Positions 35,072 through 42,682 of a DNA stretch of 64,000 bases are shown one piece after another. Source of the DNA: Schizochytrium sp. CCTCC M209059 (lineage: Eukaryota; Sar; Bigyra; Thraustochytrida; Thraustochytriidae); assembly GCA_000818945.1 (NCBI GenBank), contig KN805384.1, positions 280,265 through 344,264 on the forward strand. Reading direction: 5' to 3'. Position 1 is the stretch's first letter. Every line of letters starts with the position of its first letter. The position numbers were made by a program, and so were the translations under genes. The notes below the pieces were generated by a model. The model was not told the origin of the DNA. It saw nothing but the letters and a program-made list of their open reading frames with translations, and ran no database searches.

Positions 35072-38000
35072 CTACATCTTGATGCTATCAACGCGCTTGT
35101 ATTGATCAAGGATGAATTGTGGATACGGCACATTTGGCGCAGGTTTGTCGAGAGGCCACGCAATCGGCACGCGCGGCAGGTCTGTGAGCTTACATCGGAT
35201 AAAGCCCGTGCGCGTGGCCATGGCAAGCCATTCGCGCAGCACTGCATCGCTTCCCGAGGGCTCAAAGCTTTGACCCCAGGCCGCAGCGGAGAACGAAATT
35301 GCGGAAGGAAGCTGCGTCTCTGCACCGCTCTGCTTGACCGTGTAATTTGGAGTGAAGCGGTACTGGCGCGATGGCACGACAATGTCCTCATTTGACACCA
35401 CAACTGCCGATGAGGGAGGCGCGGCGTCGTCGCTCAAGTCCGTAAAGTTGATTGTAAGCTCTGCGGGTGAACAAATCTCGCCCGGTCGGTTTGCAGAAGC
35501 CGTGCACATGTAGACAACCTTGTCACTCGAGGTGATGGCATCGAGTGCACGGACGTCGTTGAATTCTGTTCGCACTCGCGCCGGAAGCACCCAGCTTCGC
35601 GCAAGACCGTCCACGCTGCACGATGCCAAGAGAGTCGGGTGCAAACGCGGGTTGATTGCCGTGGCCGTGACAGCATCGCGGTGCACTCGAGCGCGACGGA
35701 GCGCGCCGTCCTGGAGAGATAAAAAGGACACCTGACCAATGTCGTCGCCAATAACGACAAAATCGCTGTTGGCTGGCCACTCAACCGTTTGCAGGTTGAC
35801 CCCGCTGGTGATTGACTTTTCCACCACTGGCTGGTGAGGCAATCGCAGGTCCCAGATTCGCAAAAGGCGGTCGCGAGAAATAGTGACGACCAGATGTTCG
35901 TTCTCTGAGCTGCAGGCCATGTCAATGATGCTGCGCGAGGCTGCCGTCTTTCGCGGTCCCTCGTCCATGATGCTCATCTCACTTGCAGGCAGGGTGAGAC
36001 GCTGGTGCACGGTGGCCGGAAGGGCACCTGTGCTAATTCCCTTGAGGTCCCAGACGGCGACAGATCCGTCAGAAAGTCCACACAGGAGAGTGTCCCAAGG
36101 TTCCTGCCGTGACCACTGCACACAGGTGCAAGTTGCTGCAAAGGTGGGCGCCGAGGGATCCGTGCTGCCGCTGCTATCGTCAGCAAAGTCGTACGAGAAA
36201 ACCGTAAGGGTCTTGGCATCAAAGACGGTGGCCGTCGGCTTGCCTCCCACGGGGTGCTGCTGCGAAGACGGCACGGGCATGGCCAAGACGGAAACGGAGC
36301 CGTCGGCTGTGGCAATCGCCAAGAGACCGAGGCGATCCTTGTCGACAGCCTTGGTCGACTTGGTCATAGGGCACCACTGCAGCGCAAGGACAGAGCCACA
36401 CTTTGGGTCGAGGCGGACGCCATATGCAAGAGTCGCCGCTCCAACTGCGCGTAGCGACCAGAGCTGAATGGTATTTGTCTCTGGGCGTTGTGATGGCGGC
36501 GCACCAAGCACATCGAGCGTCTCATAGCTGTCGGCTGTACCAACTGCTAAAAGTGAGGCCTGGGCAGGCTTTGGGCCTGCGGCAGGGCAAAAGTCCATGG
36601 CAGTGACGCGGCCGCCAGCATTGATCCAGACGTCGTTGGTCCGCTGTTGCGCCACGGCGGGGAAAACGTCACTCTTTGTGGCAGAGTGCAGGGGCATCAG
36701 GTTAATCCCGACGCCGGGAAGCGCGGTCTGACAGATGCGACGGCTCGTCTCGTTATCCATGTCCGTGTAGTCAAACTCGATGGCGTCGACCAGGATCTGC
36801 AAGGCTTGCCCGCGGTTGCAAAGTGTTTGCCACACGGCGGCAGACTCTTCGGGACCGATTGGTGCAAGATTTTCAGGAAGGGCCCAGGAGGCCAATACCG
36901 CATTGGAAGGATCTGCTCCGACGTGGACATCCCAGGTGTAGAACTCGACGAGGTCGAGAACCTGGGTGGGTTGCGGGTTGTTGTAGGCACCGACACGGCG
37001 TGATGGCGCTTTGGCGGGGTTGGTGATTGGCCTGCGCGCAGCATCGATGCGATCGCGAGCCTGTTGCAGCTGCGCGACGTGCGACTGCGAGTGTATAGAA
37101 CTTCCGGGATAGTTGTGCGCCAGTCGCTCGGCGTGCTGCTGGGAATTGTACACTTGCTGTTGCTGCTGCTGCTGCTGCTGCCGCTGTTGCGCTTGCAATT
37201 GCGCGTAGTACTGTTGTTGTTGTTGCTGCTGATGTTGCTGCTGTTGTCGAAGACGCTCTTGTTGTAGCCGTAGTTGTTCTTGTTGTTGATAGAGTTGCTG
37301 CTGCCGTTGCTGTTGATACTGCTGGTGCTGCTGTTGCTGTTGGTACTGTTGATACTGCTGGTGGTGCTGCTGCTGATGTTGTTGCTGATGCGGACTCGCA
37401 TACGCTTGATGACTGTGCGCAGGCGCCTGAGGCGAGTGCTGCTGATGCTGCTGCGAGCCGTAGGAAGATTGGGAGGCATGGTGTTGCTGATGCATCGACG
37501 TGTAGGCGGGTGCTTGTTGAGGCTGCGATACCTGATACGGGTCATATTGTTGCGCTTGGGAAGGGGGCGCTTGCTTGCGCGGAGTCGGCTTGGAGCAGAC
37601 ACGGTTGTTGCGATGGTATTTGAGGGCACCGAGTGTTCCAAGCTCCTTGCCGCATTCGTCGCACCGGTAGCGACTTTCGGGAACGGGCAGGTTTGCGGGA
37701 GATGTTGCAAGATTTGCGCCCGGGTTGGCAGTTCCCGGATTGCGCACCGCGGCGAGAGAGTTTGCGAGAGCCACAAGGTGAGGGTTGGCCCGTTTCACGG
37801 CATCTGCTTTGAGACAAACGAAGTGGTCGAGATGATACTTGATGGCCTTGGTGGTGGTCATGAGCTTGCCACAGCGACGGCACTGGTACTTGTTTCCATC
37901 AACGATGGCCATGTCTTGTCTTCTTTGGGCGATAAGATCTACGGTCTGATTGTTCGTGGGAATAGCATTGTCACGCATCTGTTGCGAGTAGGCGGCCTGA

Positions 38001-38141
38001 CTCACGGGCGAGGCGCTGCTCGAGCTGCTGCTCTGCGTTCGTTGCGCTTGGCCTCGCATAATCATTTGTCTCGTGAGCTCCTCACTTCCGCTTAGGGACT
38101 GTAGTCCTGGAATCGAAGGTAGCTGCGAGAGCGCGCCCTGC

Positions 38142-38182
<41 letters not shown>

Positions 38183-38215
38183 CTGGTGGTACGCGTGCTG
38201 CTCCCGAGGGTCCAT
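35072..38215 (-). CDS. C2HC zinc finger-WD40 protein, TFIIIC-subunit-like candidate
   Basis: A 1,047-aa protein from ATG at 38215. The N-terminus has 16 consecutive Gln. Two zinc fingers follow, about residues 112-138 and 180-205, both C-x2-C-x12-H-x5-C (YQCRRCGK and YRCDECGK, each with a KYH before the His). Residues about 215-400 are very Gln/His/Ser-rich. From about 430 the protein is a WD40-type propeller: GGRVTAMDFCP, TIQLWSLRAV, SDGSVAVWDLKG, DRLLRIWDLRLPHQP, LASCSVDGLARSW. The layout of the propeller (an opening WD repeat reading GGRVTAMDFCP, then LLAVGTADS) resembles the GTF3C2/Tfc6 subunit of TFIIIC, which with a partner propeller binds the B-box of RNA polymerase III genes. The subunit assignment is tentative; the zinc finger pair plus propeller is directly visible. 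Confidence 0.6.
37140..37400 (-). repeat. Gln-coding CAG/CAA repeat region inside zinc finger-WD40 gene
   Basis: Trinucleotide runs (CTG/TTG on the + strand) encoding long Gln tracts mixed with His, Tyr and Arg. A second pure run of 16 Gln codons lies at 38139-38186. Confidence 0.9.
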
Positions 38216-39397
38216 GGTTTCTCTATGTTAAACACGAAGACGCAAACGTTGTGCTCTCTTTCCTTTGCTTCAGACGGCTTGACTCGGCTCGGTTTCGCTT
38301 GGTTTCGCTTCGCTTTGCCCTCCCTCCCTCCCTCCCTCCCTCGCTCCCTTGTCGCGCTCGCGCGCGGTGTCGCCACGATCTCCAGGATACGTAGAAAGCC
38401 ACGACAGTTGGCTTGTTGAGGAAATGAAATAAATTGAAGGCAGAGAAGAGCAGAGATGAGAGGGGGAAAAAAATTAAAATCACCAAATCATAGTATACGG
38501 TGGTGGGTAGCCCAGGATAAGATGAAGGGTTCAGGATTTACATAACTTGCTTGAACGTGACTCACAGTCAGGCGGAGTCGTAGGTCTTCTGTGGCCGCAC
38601 GCCGGGCATGAAGAATGTATCGTTCGTGGCATGCATATTAGCACAAGTTTATGCCGTAGCGCGGTTTGAGACGTGTGTCGGGTTGTTTTCCCGTTCCACT
38701 AAAAATAGCACCCATGTGAAAGTATCGCTTTCGTTGCAGAGAAACTTGGAGTTGAGCAAGTAGCAGCTCATGGGCGAAAAGCCAAAGCCTACATAGACTT
38801 GCTTTTGGGTCTGGGTCATGTTGGAATAGAGCCTCTGTGCGGAGAACGTCATTGAGATCACGCACGCACGCACGCACAGCATTCTCAAATAGCCATCAAT
38901 CCAAAGCATTCACCTCTTTTGATGCCGTACGAATACACGCTGCATTTTTAACAGCATTGTGCTCTTCTTTCTAACGAAGATGATGGAGGTTGAGAGGCCG
39001 CACAGGCCTTCTCCACATTTGCGCACACAACTGCACGCACCCCTTATTTATCACACGCTGCAGCTGCTGACGAAGACGACGCCCAAATTTCGTCCCTCCC
39101 TGTGCATCAGCAACGTTCGGCACCCTGCGACTGCGAGCGAGACTCTCCGGCCCGCCAATGCGGCGAGTACACGCGTGCTCAAGCATTCCGCGTCAACAAG
39201 CAGCCGCATCTCGTTGCTGCGCCTTTCTTTGCACCGGCCGCGGCGACAAAGGTATGTTATGCTACATACATCGCCAGCTTCCTCCTCCTCCTCCTCCTCC
39301 TCTTCCTTGTTGGCCTTGCCTGCGTCCGCCGCGTGCGTTGAGCTCGTAGTAGCTACAAGCAGCGTATCCTATCACAGGTCAGGTCAATCCGGACTCA

Positions 39398-39421
39398 CCC
39401 CCCCCCCCCCCCCCCCCCCCC
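39398..39421. repeat. 24-base poly-C run
   Basis: Twenty-four consecutive C, flanked by CTCA and ACCGGCG. Length is likely to be unreliable in the assembly. Confidence 0.95.
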
Positions 39422-39604
39422 ACCGGCGCCCCCCCCGATCTGTGCGCGCCGCTGTCGCGTCTCGCGCAGCGAACCTCCCGGCGCTCGTGGCGCGGCAGCC
39501 TTCGTCCCGCTCGCCGCAGCTGCTGCAGCTGCTGGCGGTGGCATCATCGGTCGTGTCGTCTCGTGTCGTCTCGTGTCGTCTCGTGTCCAGCACACAATCC
39601 CAAT

Positions 39605-39640
<36 letters not shown>
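39605..39640. repeat. ATC/CAT trinucleotide array
   Basis: About twelve perfect units in the NFS1 upstream spacer. Confidence 0.95.
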
Positions 39641-39642
<2 letters not shown>

Positions 39643-39999
39643 TCACTCCATCCCCCGTGCCCCGGCCTCTCCCGCCGCCGCCGACCCGGCTGCGCTGCGC
39701 TGCCGCCGGCCGTGCGCAGCCGCAGCCGCTCCGCAGCGCGTGCGTACGTACGTGCGTGCGGGCGGTCGGAGGGCGGGTTCCGACGCCTCGAAGCCAAGCC
39801 ACCTCGCTCTGCGGCGCCGTGCTCGCGTAGTCGCAGAACACGGAACCACTATGCTCATATAGCAGGCAGAAAGGCAGGCAGGCAGGCAGTCAAGCAGCCA
39901 AGCAGACGGCGAAGGAAAGGAGAACGTTCTCCGCCTCGCACCTGCTCGCGCCGCGGAAGCGTTCCGACCCGCGGATCGTGAAGGCGCGCGGAGAGAGAC

Positions 40000-40057
40000 G
40001 CCGCAGACAGGCAGAGGCAGACAGGCAGATAGATAGGCAGACAGAGACAGACAAGCA
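40000..40057 (+). repeat. CAGACA/GGCAGA/GATA leader repeat upstream of NFS1
   Basis: Imperfect RCAG and GATA words on the sense strand of NFS1, about 210-270 bp before the ATG at 40270. Similar words occur at 39861-39898. Confidence 0.8.
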
Positions 40058-40102
40058 ACCCACCAAACTCTCAACGCAGCGAGCGCCAGCCGAGCGAGCG
40101 CG

Positions 40103-40262
40103 NNNNNNNNNNNNNNNNNNNNNNNNNNNNNNNNNNNNNNNNNNNNNNNNNNNNNNNNNNNNNNNNNNNNNNNNNNNNNNNNNNNNNNNNNNNNNNNNNN
40201 NNNNNNNNNNNNNNNNNNNNNNNNNNNNNNNNNNNNNNNNNNNNNNNNNNNNNNNNNNNNNN
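40103..40262. other. Assembly gap (160 N)
   Basis: 160 ambiguous bases immediately before the NFS1 start. Any upstream exon, alternative start or targeting presequence of NFS1 would be hidden here. Confidence 1.
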
Positions 40263-40269
40263 GGCGGCG

Positions 40270-41571
40270 ATGTCGACGACGATGGAGACGTCGACGGTGC
40301 CGCCGTCCGCGACGGTGCTGGACGACTCGAAGTTCTCGATCAAGGGCCAGGCACTGGAGGGCAGGCCGGCGTACCTGGACTTCCAGGCCACGACGCCCAT
40401 GGACCCGCGCGTGGTGGACGCGATGCTGCCCTTCATGACGGACAACTTTGGTAACCCGCACTCGCGCACCCACGAGTACGGCTGGCTTGCGGAGCAGGCC
40501 GTCGAGCAGGCGCGCGCCGATGTCGCCAAGGTGGTCGGCGCCACCGCCAAGGAGATCGTCTTTACCTCGGGCGCGACAGAGGCCAACAACATGGCCATCA
40601 AGGGCGTGGCGCACTTTTACCGCAAGCGCAAGAATCACATTATCACCACGCAGACCGAGCACAAGTGCGTGCTCGACTCGTGCCGCGTGCTCGAGAGCGA
40701 GGGCTTCGAGGTGACCTACCTTCCCGTGCAGGAGAATGGCCTCTTGGACCCGCAGCTTCTCAAAGACACCATCCGCAAAGAGACCTCGATCGTTTCTGTC
40801 ATGGGTGTAAACAACGAGATTGGCGTCGTTCAGCCTCTCAAGGAGATTGGCGAGATCTGCCGTGCTAACAAGACCTTTTTTCACACGGACATTGCCCAGA
40901 TGTTCGGCAAGATGCCCATCAACGCTGATGAGATCAAGGCCGACCTCATGTCGATCTCGGGCCACAAGATTTACGGCCCCAAGGGCATTGGCGCCCTCTA
41001 CGTGCGCCGTCGCCCCCGCGTGCGTCTCGAGCCGGTCATTAACGGCGGTGGCCAGGAGCGCGGTCTGCGCAGCGGCACGCTCTCGCCCCCTCTCGTGGTT
41101 GGTCTCGGCGCTGCGGCCCGTGTGGCCATGGAGGAGATGGAGAACGACGAGCGCTGGGTGCGCTTCCTCAGCGATCGTCTGTACAACGGTATCACCTCGC
41201 AGCTTGACCAGGTCATTCTCAATGGTGACCGCGAGCACCGCTACCCGGGCAACCTGAACCTCTCGTTCGCCTACGTCGAGGGCGAGTCTCTGCTCATGGC
41301 CCTCAAGAACATTGCTGTCTCCTCGGGATCTGCGTGCACGTCGGCTTCCCTCGAGCCTTCGTACGTTCTGCGCGCTATTGGCGTCGACGAGGAGCTGGCA
41401 CACACCTCGATTCGCTTCGGCCTTGGTCGCTTTACCACCGTTGAGGAGGTTGACATGGCCATCGACCTCTGTGTAAAGCATGTCAGCCGATTGCGTGAGA
41501 TGTCCCCGCTCTGGGAGATGGTTCAGGAGGGCATCGACCTCAAGTCCATCAAGTGGAGCCAGGATCACTAA
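40270..41571 (+). CDS. NFS1: Cysteine desulfurase NFS1 (mitochondrial IscS)
   Basis: 433 aa from the ATG at 40270. A class V PLP enzyme that takes sulfur from cysteine for Fe-S cluster assembly. Key residues intact: H131 in the TEH motif, D207, PLP lysine K233 in GHKIYGPKG, and the catalytic persulfide cysteine C356 in SSGSACTSASLEPSYVL. The NGGGQERGLRSGT loop and the end SPLWEMVQEGIDLKSIKWSQ match eukaryotic NFS1. The pyridine-binding region reads HTDIAQMFGK where most homologs have HTDAAQ and then variable-G-K. Because an assembly gap ends seven bases upstream, the true start may be further 5' and a mitochondrial presequence could be missing; residues 1-30 as read are Ser/Thr-rich but not Arg-rich. 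AATAAA at 41776 is the likely polyadenylation signal. Confidence 0.95.
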   Translation: MSTTMETSTVPPSATVLDDSKFSIKGQALEGRPAYLDFQATTPMDPRVVDAMLPFMTDNFGNPHSRTHEYGWLAEQAVEQARADVAKVVGATAKEIVFTSGATEANNMAIKGVAHFYRKRKNHIITTQTEHKCVLDSCRVLESEGFEVTYLPVQENGLLDPQLLKDTIRKETSIVSVMGVNNEIGVVQPLKEIGEICRANKTFFHTDIAQMFGKMPINADEIKADLMSISGHKIYGPKGIGALYVRRRPRVRLEPVINGGGQERGLRSGTLSPPLVVGLGAAARVAMEEMENDERWVRFLSDRLYNGITSQLDQVILNGDREHRYPGNLNLSFAYVEGESLLMALKNIAVSSGSACTSASLEPSYVLRAIGVDEELAHTSIRFGLGRFTTVEEVDMAIDLCVKHVSRLREMSPLWEMVQEGIDLKSIKWSQDH

Positions 41572-42682
41572 GTGAAGAATGCCGTCTTGGTTGGACACGA
41601 ATCGAAAGGCACCGCGTCGAAAGATTTGTTGTGAATTCGTTCTGACCCTGCTATCGAATCGGGAGAGCTTGATCTACGCATGTGGTCATCATTGTGCCAG
41701 ATTGCGTGTGTTCGTTCCTTTTCGCTGGTGGATAAAGAAAGGTTTTTTTTGGCCGTCCAGTTTTGGGCTTGGAATAATAAATACCCTTATCCAACCCCAC
41801 CCCTTCAACTATCTCATTTTTTTTTAATCTTGCAACAACCAAAGTAGCTTTGCAAGAAGAACAGGAGAAAGAAGTAAGAATATCGTGATAATGCGAGAGA
41901 ATGCTGTTTTGCCGGAGAGAGGTTGTGGCCCGCCCCACGTTGACGAGAACCCCGTTGTGCCTGTCAGAATTTGATGATCTGCTGAGAAACATTTTTCGGT
42001 AACGACAAGGGATGAACTTCAGCCTGGTTGCTATAGTATCGACCTAGGCCTTGGTAGGTAGGTAAGTAGGTAGGTTGTTCTAGGTAATATTTCGGCACCT
42101 TGGAGCTCTCGGGAACTGGCTCATCTCAAAGGGAGACTCTACTTTTGGCCGAGCCAAAACGTTATTGCCCGTCATACGAATTTGTAGAAAGACTTACTAG
42201 GCCTACTCACGGGGCAAATCCGTTCAGCGAATCTCGGGCTCAAACTTGCTGAATTGCTGAAATAGAGAAGCAAGATGCGCCGCGTCGTACAGACCGTTTG
42301 ACCGAGTTGCGAAGTCAAACAAGGTATGAATAAGTATATCGAGTAAGGCTTTAGCTTTTCACTCCTTTTAGCATGGAGCTAAGTTGCCGCGTTTAGGTGA
42401 AGAACCGTGGTTTCTAAATTTGCTTGGATAAGCACTTTCGACTGGAAAAAAAGAAAAGAAAGAAGAGGCGTGAACGCTTTGTTCTCTACTTCATCTCAAA
42501 CATGAGACCTTCTCTGTCACAACATTTTGAAGGCAACTGCCGTGATCGAACTTGTCGATGATGACCTACCTCAGGCTGGCAACTTCAGGTTTAATTTAAC
42601 CAAGCTTGCGCGTCGCAAAACGAACGTGACACATTTATCAAAGTTGCAAATTGACAGCAAGGCTCTACCTACCTATACCTAC
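41572..42682. other. Convergent 3' spacer between NFS1 and anoctamin
   Basis: 1.1 kb, lower GC than the surrounding genes and with no gene. It holds AATAAA (41776-41781) for NFS1, short T- and A-runs, and a GGTA-type tract (42053-42075) that is complementary to a tract at the anoctamin stop (42664-42687). Confidence 0.65.
41776..41781 (+). terminator. AATAAA polyadenylation-type signal, NFS1
   Basis: AATAAA about 205 bp after the NFS1 stop. Motif and position only. Confidence 0.4.

Larger units (their letters stand above)
38216..40102. other. Repeat-rich 1.9-kb spacer ending in an assembly gap
   Basis: No credible gene. It contains a CCCT array (about 38320-38345), GCAC words (38860-38880), CTC arrays (39282-39302), a run of 24 C (39398-39421), TCGTGTCGTC repeats (39553-39590), an ATC/CAT array (39605-39640), and sense-strand GGCA/GACA/GATA repeats (39861-39898, 40000-40057) ahead of NFS1. 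Long open frames on both strands here are translations of repeats. Confidence 0.7.

Noticed and set aside
38959..39981. 340-codon open frame upstream of NFS1
   Set aside because: It runs through CTC, poly-C and CAT arrays and reads as Ser/His/Pro runs; no domain-like part.
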